Position numbers and translations under genes: made by a program. 64,000 nt of DNA. It comes from Modestobacter sp. VKM Ac-2984. GTDB taxonomy: Bacteria; Actinomycetota; Actinomycetes; Mycobacteriales; Geodermatophilaceae. Positions within the stretch are counted from its first letter, which is position 1, and each line of letters starts with the position of its first letter. The notes beneath the pieces were generated by a model. The model searched no databases, was not told where the DNA came from, and saw only the letters and a list, made by a program, of their open reading frames with translations. Of the stretch, positions 8,572-16,573 are shown piece by piece. The DNA lies in assembly GCF_026967985.1 (NCBI RefSeq), contig NZ_JAPVBJ010000001.1:613493-677492 (forward strand), given 5' to 3'.

Positions 8572-9996
8572 TCAGCCCCGGTAGGTCTCGAGCAGCCGCA
8601 ACCAGACCTCGCTGATCGTCGGGTAGGACGGGACGGCGTGCCAGAGCCGGCTGATCGGCACCTCACCGACCACCGCGACCGTCGCCGAGTGCAGCAGTTC
8701 GGCCACCCCCGGGCCGACGAACGTGACGCCGAGCAGCACCTCGCGCTCGGTGTCCACCACGGCGATCGCCGTCCCGGAGTAGCCGTCGGCGAAGAGCGCG
8801 GCGCCGGCGACGCCGCCGATCGCGTACTCCACGACCCGGTGCGCGACGCCGGCGTCGGCCGCCTGGGCCGCGGTCATCCCGACCGACCCCACCTGGGGCT
8901 CGGTGAAGACCACGCTCGGCGTCGCCCGGCGGTCGGCGGTGGCCACGAACGGCGACCAGTCGGCCAGGTCGACGTGCTGCCCGCGGGCCCGGGCCACGAT
9001 CGCGGCGCCGGCCTGGCGGGCCTGGTACTTGCCCATGTGGGTCAGCTGCTGGCGGCCGTTCACGTCTCCGACGCCGTAGAGCCACGGGACGCCGGGCACC
9101 TGCAGCGACTCGTCGACGTCGAGGTACCCGCCCGGCTCCAGGCCGACGGCGTCCAGGCCGATCTCGTCGGTGTTGGCGGCGCGGCCGGTGGCCACCAGCA
9201 CCTCGTCGCCGCGGAACTCGCCGTCGGCGGTGCTGAGGACCACGTCGCCGCCGTCCTCCCGGCGGGCCGAGCGCACCTCGCTGCCCAGCCGGACGTCGAC
9301 GCCCATCTCCCGCAGGGACGCCTCGACCGCCGCCGCGGCGGCCGGTTCCAGGTTCGGCAGCAGCCGGGGCCCGCGCTGCAGCAGGGTCACCGCGGAGCCC
9401 AGCTGCTGCCAGGCCGTCGCCATCTCGCTGCCCACGTAGCCGCCGCCGAGCACCAGCAGCCGGCCGGGTGCCTCCTTGGCGCTGGTCGCCTCCCGCGGGG
9501 TCCACGGCTGCACGTCGGCGAGGCCCTCGACCGGCGGGACGGCGCCCCGGGACCCGGTGCACACGGCGACGGCGTGCCGGGCGGTGAGCACCAGCTCCGT
9601 GCCGTCGTCCTGGGCCACGACGACCTGCTTCTCCCCCGCCAGCCGGCCGTGCCCGCGCACCAGGGCGATGCCGGCGCCCTCGACCCACCGCGCCTGGCCG
9701 GCGTCGTCCCAGTGACTGGTGAAGCCGTCCCGGCGGGCGAGGGTGGCGGCGACGTCCTGCTCGCCGGTCACCGCCGCCGCAGCGCCGGACACGGCACGGG
9801 CCTGGGCGAGCGCCTCACTGCCCCGCAGCAGCGCCTTGCTGGGCATGCACGCCCAGTAGGAGCACTCGCCGCCGACCAGCTCGCTCTCCACCAGCACCGT
9901 GCTCAACCCGCCGCAGGTGGCGATGTCCGCGACGTTCTCCCCCGTCGATCCGGCGCCCAGGACGATGACGTCGTACGTCCGCTCCGCAGTGGTCAC
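8572..9996 (-). CDS. FAD-dependent pyridine nucleotide-disulfide oxidoreductase
   Basis: A 474-residue flavoprotein. The N-terminal dinucleotide fold is VIVLGAGSTGENVA. The redox-active pair is GGECSYWACMPSK (Cys45 and Cys50, the CX4C spacing of this family). A second NAD(P) fold LLVLGGGYVGSEMA follows, and a third FAD segment is LYGVGDVNG. The C-terminal dimerisation domain has HAVPSYPTISEVW, the HP-type region that supplies the catalytic base in relatives. It resembles mycothione/mercuric reductase-like and dihydrolipoamide dehydrogenase-like enzymes; the exact substrate is open. The GTG start lies six bases from a CACAAT box. It is followed directly by nadK. Confidence 0.88.
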   Translation of the reverse strand: MTTAERTYDVIVLGAGSTGENVADIATCGGLSTVLVESELVGGECSYWACMPSKALLRGSEALAQARAVSGAAAAVTGEQDVAATLARRDGFTSHWDDAGQARWVEGAGIALVRGHGRLAGEKQVVVAQDDGTELVLTARHAVAVCTGSRGAVPPVEGLADVQPWTPREATSAKEAPGRLLVLGGGYVGSEMATAWQQLGSAVTLLQRGPRLLPNLEPAAAAAVEASLREMGVDVRLGSEVRSARREDGGDVVLSTADGEFRGDEVLVATGRAANTDEIGLDAVGLEPGGYLDVDESLQVPGVPWLYGVGDVNGRQQLTHMGKYQARQAGAAIVARARGQHVDLADWSPFVATADRRATPSVVFTEPQVGSVGMTAAQAADAGVAHRVVEYAIGGVAGAALFADGYSGTAIAVVDTEREVLLGVTFVGPGVAELLHSATVAVVGEVPISRLWHAVPSYPTISEVWLRLLETYRG

Positions 9997-10022
9997 CTGG
10001 GCATTGTGGTCGACTGACCCCC

Positions 10023-10532
10023 GTGCCTGTCGATCCCGCCGACCACGCCGCCGCCCTGCGCCAGTACGCCGCCGGGGTCGTGCTGCTGACCGTGCGCGAC
10101 GACATCGACGACGTGGGGACGACGGTGACCTCGGTGATGAGCGTCTCCGCCGACCCCCCGCTGATCGCCGTGGGGCTGGCCGCCGACGGGTACCCGGCCG
10201 AGGTGCTGCAGGGCATCGGCAGCGGCGCGGTGAACGTGCTGAGCACCGGGCAGGCGATCCTGGCCAGCCGGTTCGCCTCCGCCGGGCGGCCCAGCGCCCG
10301 GCACCTGCTGGAGTCGGTGCCCTGGCACCGCGCCCCGGTCAGCGACGCGATCGTGCTGGACGAGGCCCTCACGGCGCTGGACTGCACGGTCGCCTCGGTC
10401 GTCGAGGCCGGCAGCCACGTGGTGGTGCTGCTGTCGGTGGAGGGCGTGCCGGTGCTCGGGGACGGCGACCCGCTGGTGCGCCTCCGCGGCCGCTGGGCCG
10501 ACGGCGTCGGCGCGCCCCTCCGCCGGCCCTAG
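10023..10532 (+). CDS. Flavin reductase-like FMN-binding split-barrel protein
   Basis: This 169-residue protein fits the flavin reductase-like domain: ALRQYAAGVVLLTV at the N-terminus, GTTVTSVMSVSADPPLIAVGL (the typical SVSxDPPL segment), NVLSTGQ and a C-terminal strand HVVVLLSVEGVPV. Members are NAD(P)H:flavin reductases that feed two-component monooxygenases, or bind FMN or heme. The start is GTG, just 26 bases from the divergent disulfide reductase start, so promoters overlap. It is followed by a strong hairpin and then fbiC; a link to flavin or deazaflavin use is possible but not shown. Confidence 0.8.
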   Translation: MPVDPADHAAALRQYAAGVVLLTVRDDIDDVGTTVTSVMSVSADPPLIAVGLAADGYPAEVLQGIGSGAVNVLSTGQAILASRFASAGRPSARHLLESVPWHRAPVSDAIVLDEALTALDCTVASVVEAGSHVVVLLSVEGVPVLGDGDPLVRLRGRWADGVGAPLRRP

Positions 10533-10615
10533 CGCCCGTCTTCCCGCCCCGACCCGCTTCCCTGTCCGGGCCACCCGCCGTCCCGGGTTGACCGCCGTCC
10601 GGGTTGACCCGGGCC

Positions 10616-10657
10616 AGCTGGGGTTGAGCCGCGCCACGACGCGGCTCAACCCCAGCT
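10616..10657. repeat. 18-bp perfect hairpin with nearby GGGTTGA repeats
   Basis: Arms AGCTGGGGTTGAGCCGCG (10616-10633) and its exact reverse complement (10640-10657) enclose a six-base loop CCACGA. Upstream, GGGTTGACC occurs at 10585-10593 and 10601-10609, so the GGGTTGA core appears three times in 43 bases plus once inverted. It lies between the flavin reductase-like gene and fbiC. It probably ends the first transcript; the extra repeats suggest a protein-binding site as well. Confidence 0.7.
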
Positions 10658-10762
10658 CACGCGGCTTGACCCATCTCATCGACTGCTCGGACCGGCCCGG
10701 ACCGGCCCGGAGCGGAGGCCACGGAACGCGGTGGTCACGCCGCGGGGTTAGCGTCGTCGCCG

Positions 10763-13363
10763 ATGAGCAACGCCCTGCCCGCCCCGTCCGACTCCACCCT
10801 CCGCCGCGCCCTGGTGCGCGCCGAGCGCGGGGTCACGCTGGACGCCACCGAGGCCGAGACCCTGCTGCACGCCCGCGGGCTGAGCGAGGGCGAACCGCTG
10901 GACCGGCTGCTGACCGCCGCCTCCCGGGTACGGGACGCCGGGCTCGCCTCGGCCGGGCGCCCCGGGGTGGTCACCTACAGCCGCAAGGTGTTCATCCCGC
11001 TGACCCACCTGTGCCGCGACCGGTGCCACTACTGCACGTTCGTGACCACGCCCGGACAGCTGCGCACCGAGGGCAAGGCCCCGTACCTGTCGCCGGACGA
11101 GGTGCTCGACATCGCCCGGGCCGGGGCCGCGCTGGGCTGCAAGGAGGCGCTGTTCACCCTGGGCGACCGCCCGGAGGAGCGCTGGCCGGTCGCCGCCGAG
11201 TGGCTGGAGGCGCACGGGTTCGACTCGACGCTGGGCTACCTGCGGGCGATGGCGATCCGGGTGCTGGAGGAGACCGGGCTGCTCCCCCACCTCAACCCCG
11301 GGGTGCTGTCGTGGGAGGAGATCCAGCGGCTCAAGCCGGTCGCCGCCTCGATGGGGATGATGCTGGAGACGACGGCGACCCGGCTCTGGTCGGAGAAGGG
11401 CGGCCCGCACTTCGGCAGCCCGGACAAGGAGCCCGCCGTCCGGCTCCGCGTGCTCGAGGACGCCGGCCGCTCCGCCGTCCCGTTCACCACCGGCGTGCTG
11501 CTGGGCATCGGGGAGACCTACGCCGAGCGGGTCGACGCGATCGCCGAGATCCGCGCCTCGGCCCGGCGGCACCAGCACGTGCAAGAGGTCATCGTGCAGA
11601 ACTTCCGCGCCAAGCCGCGCACCGCGATGGCCGCGCACGACGACCTGGAGCTGCAGGAGTACGTGGCCGCGGTGGCGGTCAGCCGGCTGATGCTGGGGCC
11701 GGCGGCGCGGGTGCAGGCACCGCCGAACCTGAGCGACTCCACCGAGCTGGCGCTGCTGTTGCGCGCCGGGGTCGACGACTGGGGCGGGGTCTCCCCGCTC
11801 ACCCCCGACCACGTCAATCCCGAGCGGCCGTGGCCGAACATCGACAAGCTCGCCGCGCTGAGCGCCGAGGCCGAGTTCACGCTGCGCGAGCGGCTGGCCG
11901 CCCAGCCCGGCTACGTGACCCAGCCCGAGCCGTGGCTGGACCCGCGGGTGCGCCCGCACGTCTCCGCCCTCGCCGGCCCCGATGGCCTGGCGGTCGAGGG
12001 CCGGCTCCCGGTGGGCCTGCCGTGGCAGGAGCCGGACGAGGCCTGGACCTCCTCCGGCCGGGTCGACCTGCACACCGAGATCGACACCGTGGGCCGCACC
12101 GGTGACCGGCGCAGCGACTTCGACGCCGTCTACGGCGACTGGTCGGAGCTCCGCGAGGCGACCGTCGCCGCCCGCGACGGCTCCTCCACCGCGCTGACCG
12201 TCGGCGACCGGGAGGTGCTGGCCGCGCTGCGGCACGCCGAGCAGGACCCGGCCGGGCTGAGCGACGCCGAGTACCTGACCCTGCTCGGCGCCGACGGCAC
12301 CGACCTGGAGCACCTGTGCGCGCTGGCCGACGCCGTCCGCCGGGACGTCAACGGCGACGACGTCACCTACGTGGTGAACCGGAACGTCAACTTCACCAAC
12401 GTCTGCTACACCGGCTGCCGGTTCTGCGCGTTCGCCCAGCGGCGCACCGACGCGGACGCGTTCACGCTGTCGATGCAGCAGGTCGGCGACCGGGTCGACG
12501 AGGCCTGGGCCGGCGGGGCGACCGAGATCTGCATGCAGGGCGGCATCCACCCCGACCTGCCCGGCACCGCCTACTTCGACCTGGCCCGCGAGGTGAAGTC
12601 CCGCCGTCCCGACATCCACCTGCACGCGTTCTCCCCGATGGAGGTGGTCAACGGCGCGGCCCGCACCGGGCTGTCGTTCCGCGACTTCCTCACCGCGGTC
12701 AAGGAGGCCGGCGTCGACTCCCTCCCCGGCACCGCGGCGGAGATCCTGGACGACGACGTCCGCTGGGTGCTCACCAAGGGCAAGCTGCCGACGGCGACCT
12801 GGCTGGAGATCGTGAAGACGGCGCACGAGGTGGGCCTGCCGACGACCTCGACGATGATGTACGGCCACGTCGACACCCCCGCGCACTGGGTCGCGCACCT
12901 GCGCACCCTCGCCGCCCTGCAGGACCGGACCGGCGGGTTCCGCGAGTTCGTGCTGCTGCCCTTCGTGCACCACAACTCGCCGATCTACCTGGCCGGCGTG
13001 GCCCGGCCGGGGCCGACGAACCGGGAGAACCGGGCGGTGCACGCCGTCGCCCGGCTGCTGCTGCACGGCCGGATCGACAACATCCAGACCTCGTGGGTGA
13101 AGCTCGGCGACACCGGCACGCAGGCGATGCTCGACGGCGGGGCCAACGACCTGGGCGGCACGCTGATGGAGGAGACGATCAGCCGGATGGCCGGCTCGGG
13201 CAACGGGTCGCTGAAGACGATCGCCGAGCTGGAGGCGATGGCCGCCGCGATCGGCCGGCCGGCCCGTCAGCGGACGACGGACTACGGCACGCCCTCGGCC
13301 GAGCGGATGGCCACCGCCCGCTCGGAGGAGGGCCGTCAGGCGCTCACCCTCAGGCTGCTCTGA
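10763..13363 (+). CDS. fbiC: FO synthase, bifunctional CofG/CofH (FbiC)
   Basis: This 866-residue protein makes FO, the deazaflavin core of coenzyme F420, from tyrosine and 5-amino-6-ribitylamino-uracil. Two radical-SAM halves are visible. The CofG half has the cluster motif [11 protein letters not shown] (Cys84, Cys88, Cys91). The CofH half has [11 protein letters not shown] (Cys548, Cys552, Cys555). This fused form is typical of actinobacteria. A TAGCGT box at 10749-10754 lies eight bases before the ATG, which fits a leaderless transcript. No other F420 biosynthesis genes are in the window; the LLM oxidoreductase at 1363-2415 is a possible user of the cofactor. Confidence 0.97.
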   Translation: MSNALPAPSDSTLRRALVRAERGVTLDATEAETLLHARGLSEGEPLDRLLTAASRVRDAGLASAGRPGVVTYSRKVFIPLTHLCRDRCHYCTFVTTPGQLRTEGKAPYLSPDEVLDIARAGAALGCKEALFTLGDRPEERWPVAAEWLEAHGFDSTLGYLRAMAIRVLEETGLLPHLNPGVLSWEEIQRLKPVAASMGMMLETTATRLWSEKGGPHFGSPDKEPAVRLRVLEDAGRSAVPFTTGVLLGIGETYAERVDAIAEIRASARRHQHVQEVIVQNFRAKPRTAMAAHDDLELQEYVAAVAVSRLMLGPAARVQAPPNLSDSTELALLLRAGVDDWGGVSPLTPDHVNPERPWPNIDKLAALSAEAEFTLRERLAAQPGYVTQPEPWLDPRVRPHVSALAGPDGLAVEGRLPVGLPWQEPDEAWTSSGRVDLHTEIDTVGRTGDRRSDFDAVYGDWSELREATVAARDGSSTALTVGDREVLAALRHAEQDPAGLSDAEYLTLLGADGTDLEHLCALADAVRRDVNGDDVTYVVNRNVNFTNVCYTGCRFCAFAQRRTDADAFTLSMQQVGDRVDEAWAGGATEICMQGGIHPDLPGTAYFDLAREVKSRRPDIHLHAFSPMEVVNGAARTGLSFRDFLTAVKEAGVDSLPGTAAEILDDDVRWVLTKGKLPTATWLEIVKTAHEVGLPTTSTMMYGHVDTPAHWVAHLRTLAALQDRTGGFREFVLLPFVHHNSPIYLAGVARPGPTNRENRAVHAVARLLLHGRIDNIQTSWVKLGDTGTQAMLDGGANDLGGTLMEETISRMAGSGNGSLKTIAELEAMAAAIGRPARQRTTDYGTPSAERMATARSEEGRQALTLRLL

Positions 13364-13371
13364 GCCGCCGG

Positions 13372-14754
13372 TCAGGCGGTCCAGCGGGACGGGGTGCGGC
13401 GGCTGTCGGCGCCGCTCGCCGTGCGCGCCCAGGCGGCCTGCAGCACGTCGGCCACCTCGTCGGCCTGCTCCGGCGGCACGCTCAGCGGCAGCCGCAGCCA
13501 CCGGTCGGCGGTGCCGTCGACGGTGAACCGCGGCCCCGGGGTCACCCGCAGGCCCAGGTCGAGGGCGTGCGCGGCGAGCCGGGTGGAGCTCTCCCCCGGC
13601 AGCTGCACCCAGAGCACCGAGCCGGCCCGCGGCCGCTCGACGCGCCAGTCCGGCAGCCGGGCGGCGAGCGCGGCGAGCAGCGCGTCCCGGGCGGCGGTCA
13701 GCCAGGCGACCCGGTCGGCGAGCACGTCGTCGGCGACGGCGAGCAGCCGGGCGGCGACCAGCTGCTCCAGCACCGGGCTGCTGAGGTCGATCGTGCCGCG
13801 CGCCTGGGCCAGCCGGGCCAGCAGCGGCGGGTCGGCGCGCACCCAGCCCACCCGCAGCCCCGACCAGTAGGCCTTGCTCATCGAGCCGAGGGTGACCACC
13901 CGGCGGTCGAGCGCGGCGAGCGCGGTGGGCCGGGCGCCGTCGAGCACGAGCTCGGCGAAGGTCTCGTCCGTGGCGACCACCGGGGCGTCGAGGGCGGACA
14001 GCAGCGCCCGGCGCCGGCCGTCGTCGGCGAGCAGGCCGGTGGGGTTCTGGCCGTCCGGGGTGACCAGCGCGACGTCGGCCGCGGCGGCCGGCAGCTCCCA
14101 GCCCTCGCTGCTCACCGGCAGCGCGACCGGCCGCAGGTGGTGGGCCGCGAGACAGTCCAACGCCGCGGGGTAGGTGGGCTGCTCGACCAGTGCCCGCTGC
14201 CCCGGCCGGGTGACGGTGCGCAGCAGCAGGTCCCAGCCCGCCAGCGCGCCGTTGGTGACCAGCACCTGCTCCGGCTCGGTGGCCAGCCCCCGGCGGGTCA
14301 GGTGCCGGGCGACCGCGGCGCGCAGCGCGGGCAGGCCGTAGGGGTGCAGGCCGTGGCCGGCCAGCAGCGGGCGCAGGTCGGCGGTGGCCCCGGCGACGGC
14401 GTCGAGCAGCTGGGCGGGGGCCGGTGCGGCCGCGATGGTGAGGTCCCGGACGACGGCCGGCTCCCCCGGGTCGGCGTCCGGGCGGACCGGCGCGGGCGAC
14501 GGGAGGGTCACCCGACTCCCGGCACCGGCCGCGCTGTGCAGGTACCCCTCGCCCCGGAGCAGGTCGTAGGCGGCGCTCACGGTGGTGCGGCTGAGCCCCA
14601 GCGCCTGGGCGAGCTGCCGTTCCGAGGGCACCCGGGCACCCACCGACAGCCGACCGTCCAGGGCGAGGCCGCGGATCCCGGCCGCGACGCCGGCGTAGGC
14701 CCGGCCGTCGCCCAGCCACGGTCCCAGGAGGTCGGCCAGTCGCTCGGTGTGCAC
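13372..14754 (-). CDS. MocR-type regulator (GntR HTH fused to aminotransferase fold)
   Basis: About 460 residues. The N-terminal winged helix-turn-helix reads RVPSERQLAQALGLSRTTVSAAYDLLRGEGYL (about 35-70). The rest is a fold-type I PLP aminotransferase domain, with VTPDGQNPTG and the PLP-lysine region TLGSMSKAYWSGLRVGW. MocR proteins use PLP or its adducts to switch binding at a divergent promoter. The partner here is a YczE-like membrane protein starting at 14815, matching the known YczR/YczE pairing. A 28-base perfect palindrome lies between the starts. The GTG at 14754 is chosen because it begins right before the HTH domain (HTERLADLL). Confidence 0.9.
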   Translation of the reverse strand: MHTERLADLLGPWLGDGRAYAGVAAGIRGLALDGRLSVGARVPSERQLAQALGLSRTTVSAAYDLLRGEGYLHSAAGAGSRVTLPSPAPVRPDADPGEPAVVRDLTIAAAPAPAQLLDAVAGATADLRPLLAGHGLHPYGLPALRAAVARHLTRRGLATEPEQVLVTNGALAGWDLLLRTVTRPGQRALVEQPTYPAALDCLAAHHLRPVALPVSSEGWELPAAAADVALVTPDGQNPTGLLADDGRRRALLSALDAPVVATDETFAELVLDGARPTALAALDRRVVTLGSMSKAYWSGLRVGWVRADPPLLARLAQARGTIDLSSPVLEQLVAARLLAVADDVLADRVAWLTAARDALLAALAARLPDWRVERPRAGSVLWVQLPGESSTRLAAHALDLGLRVTPGPRFTVDGTADRWLRLPLSVPPEQADEVADVLQAAWARTASGADSRRTPSRWTA

Positions 14755-14770
14755 CGGGCCATTGTCCGGG

Positions 14771-14798
14771 ACTTGGCCCTGTCCGGACAGGGCCAAGT
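14771..14798. promoter_or_regulatory. 28-bp perfect palindrome, probable MocR operator
   Basis: The half-site ACTTGGCCCTGTCC is followed immediately by its exact reverse complement. It lies 16 bases from each of the two divergent starts (14754 and 14815), which is the expected place for the operator of the adjacent MocR regulator. Known MocR sites often combine direct and inverted repeats; the uninterrupted symmetry here is notable. Binding is inferred. Confidence 0.65.
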
Positions 14799-14814
14799 CG
14801 TCCAGGGTGGCCTC

Positions 14815-15471
14815 ATGCGACTGATCGACCCGGTGCCCGCCGACCGCCGTCCCGCCCGGCTGGCGCTGCTGCTCGGCGGCCTGGCCCTCTACGGCGTCAG
14901 CGTCGCGATGATGCTGCAGGCCGGGCTGGGGCAGATGCCCTGGGGCGTGCTGGACCAGGGGGTGGCCGGCGTGCTGGGCATCGAGGTCGGCACCGGCTCG
15001 ATCCTGGTCGGCGCGGTGGTGCTGCTGCTGTGGGTGCCGCTGCACCGCCGCCCGGGCCTCGGGACCCTGTGCAACGTCGTCCTCATCGGGCTGTCCATCA
15101 ACGCCACGCTGGCGCTGCTGCCGGCACCGGAGGCGCTCACCGCCCGCGTCCCGCTGCTGCTGGCCGGGGTGCTGCTCAACGCGGTGGCCACCTGCGCCTA
15201 CATCGGCGCCGGCCTCGGTGCCGGGCCCCGCGACGGGCTGACCACCGGCATCGCCGCCCGCGGTCACTCCGTGCGGGTGGTGCGGACGACGATCGAGCTG
15301 CTGGTGCTGGGCGTCGGCTGGCTGCTCGGCGGCACCCTCGGCGTCGGGACGGTGCTGTACGCCGCCGCGATCGGGCCGCTGATGCACAGCATGCTCCCCG
15401 TGTTCCGGCTCCGCGACGGACAGGCCGCTGCGGTCGCAGGCCCCCCGGTCTCGACCGTCGCCCCCGACTGA
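14815..15471 (+). CDS. yczE: YczE/YyaS/YitT-family membrane protein
   Basis: This 218-residue integral membrane protein has about five to six hydrophobic segments, beginning LALLLGGLALYGVSVAMMLQ and including a GLGAGPRDGLTTGIAARGH loop typical of the YczE family. The biochemical role is unknown; Bacillus YczE is linked to antibiotic production and transport-like functions. It is divergent from the MocR regulator (14754), a pairing seen repeatedly in the family, so it is almost surely the regulated target. A ligand tied to vitamin B6 metabolism is a reasonable guess because MocR proteins bind PLP. Confidence 0.8.
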   Translation: MRLIDPVPADRRPARLALLLGGLALYGVSVAMMLQAGLGQMPWGVLDQGVAGVLGIEVGTGSILVGAVVLLLWVPLHRRPGLGTLCNVVLIGLSINATLALLPAPEALTARVPLLLAGVLLNAVATCAYIGAGLGAGPRDGLTTGIAARGHSVRVVRTTIELLVLGVGWLLGGTLGVGTVLYAAAIGPLMHSMLPVFRLRDGQAAAVAGPPVSTVAPD

Positions 15472-15550
15472 CCGGCCGGCGCACGAGCGCGTCCTCCGTC
15501 CGCGACCGGTGCGGCACGATCACCGGACCACAGCGGGCAGGAGGACAGAC

Positions 15551-16531
15551 GTGCCACGGGTGACCAGCGCCGACGTCGCCCGGGAGAGCGGCGTCTCCCG
15601 GACGACGGTGAGCTACGTGCTCAACGACAAGCACGGCGCGATGATCTCCGCGGACACCCGGGAACGGGTGCTGGCGGCGGCGACCCGGCTCGGCTACTCC
15701 CCCTCGGCCGCCGCCCGGACGCTGCGCAGCGGCCGCAGCGACCTGGTGCTCTGCGTGCTGCCGAACTGGACGGTGGGCCCGGTCCTGGACACCGTCCTCG
15801 ACGAGCTCACCCGGGAGCTGGCCGATCGGCAGCTGTCGGTGCTGGTGCACCACGGCCGGGGCCCACGCCCGCTGACGGAGCTGTGGCGGGCGGTCACCCC
15901 GCGCGCCGTCGTCGGCTTCACCGCCTTCGGCGCCGAGGACGCCGACGCGATGCGCGGGGCCGGCATCCAGGTGCTCAACGCCTCCCTCGACGACGACCCG
16001 CACGCCGTGTTCGCCGTGCCGCAGACCCGGGTCGGGCAGCTGCAGGTGCGGCACCTGGCCGACACCGGGCACGTCCGGCTCGGCTGGGCCGCACCCGCCG
16101 AGCCCCGGCTGGCCGACTTCGCCGAGCGGCGGCTGAGCGGGGTCCGCGCCGAGTGCGCGCGGCGCGGCCTGGCCGCGCCGGTGGTGCGGGAGGTCGACCT
16201 GGACGTCGGCTCCGCCACCCACGCCGTCCGCGCCTGGCGCGGCGCCGGGGTCACCGCGGTGGCCGCCTACAACGACGAGGTCGCACTGGCGGTCCTGGCG
16301 GGCGCCCGGGCCTGCGGGCTGGTCGTGCCGGGCCAGCTCGCGGTGGTCGGCGTCGACGACGTCCCCGCCGCGCGACTGAGCGACCCGGCACTGACCACCG
16401 TGGCCCAGGACGCGGGGGTGCAGGCCCGGGCGATCGCCGCCGCCGTCGCCGCGGCCCTGGACGGCGGCACGCCGCCGCCCTCCCCCGACCCGACCGAGGT
16501 GCTGCGGCTGGTGGTGCGGGGCTCGGCGTGA
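15551..16531 (+). CDS. LacI-family transcriptional regulator
   Basis: About 326 residues. The N-terminal HTH is VTSADVARESGVSRTTVSYVLND. A hinge helix (YSPSAAARTLRSGRS) and a periplasmic-binding-like ligand domain ending in VAVVGVDDVPAARLSDPALTTV follow. The GTG at 15551 follows AGGAGG at good spacing. It is convergent with the secreted beta-helix gene (16574-18499). That gene's start is preceded by a 16-base palindrome with a central CpG, as expected for a LacI-family operator, so this regulator probably represses it in response to a sugar or sugar acid. Confidence 0.9.
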   Translation: MPRVTSADVARESGVSRTTVSYVLNDKHGAMISADTRERVLAAATRLGYSPSAAARTLRSGRSDLVLCVLPNWTVGPVLDTVLDELTRELADRQLSVLVHHGRGPRPLTELWRAVTPRAVVGFTAFGAEDADAMRGAGIQVLNASLDDDPHAVFAVPQTRVGQLQVRHLADTGHVRLGWAAPAEPRLADFAERRLSGVRAECARRGLAAPVVREVDLDVGSATHAVRAWRGAGVTAVAAYNDEVALAVLAGARACGLVVPGQLAVVGVDDVPAARLSDPALTTVAQDAGVQARAIAAAVAAALDGGTPPPSPDPTEVLRLVVRGSA

Positions 16532-16533
16532 CC

Positions 16534-16564
16534 GGCGGGCCGGGGCACCACGCCCCGGCCCGCC
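16534..16564. terminator. Bidirectional terminator hairpin
   Basis: Thirteen-base perfect arms GGCGGGCCGGGGC (16534-16546) and the complement (16552-16564) with loop ACCAC. It begins three bases after the LacI stop codon and ends ten bases before the end of the convergent beta-helix gene, so it serves both. Confidence 0.8.
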
Positions 16565-16573
16565 GTCAGCGGG

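Noticed and set aside
7813-10017. A 734-codon rightward frame under NAD kinase and the disulfide reductase
   Set aside because: Antisense shadow with no motifs; both genes on the other strand are unambiguous.
12316-15471. A 1051-codon rightward frame overlapping fbiC and the MocR gene
   Set aside because: Out-of-frame shadow in very GC-rich DNA: low complexity, rich in Arg/Gly/Pro. Only its last third (from 14815) is a real gene, the YczE-like protein.
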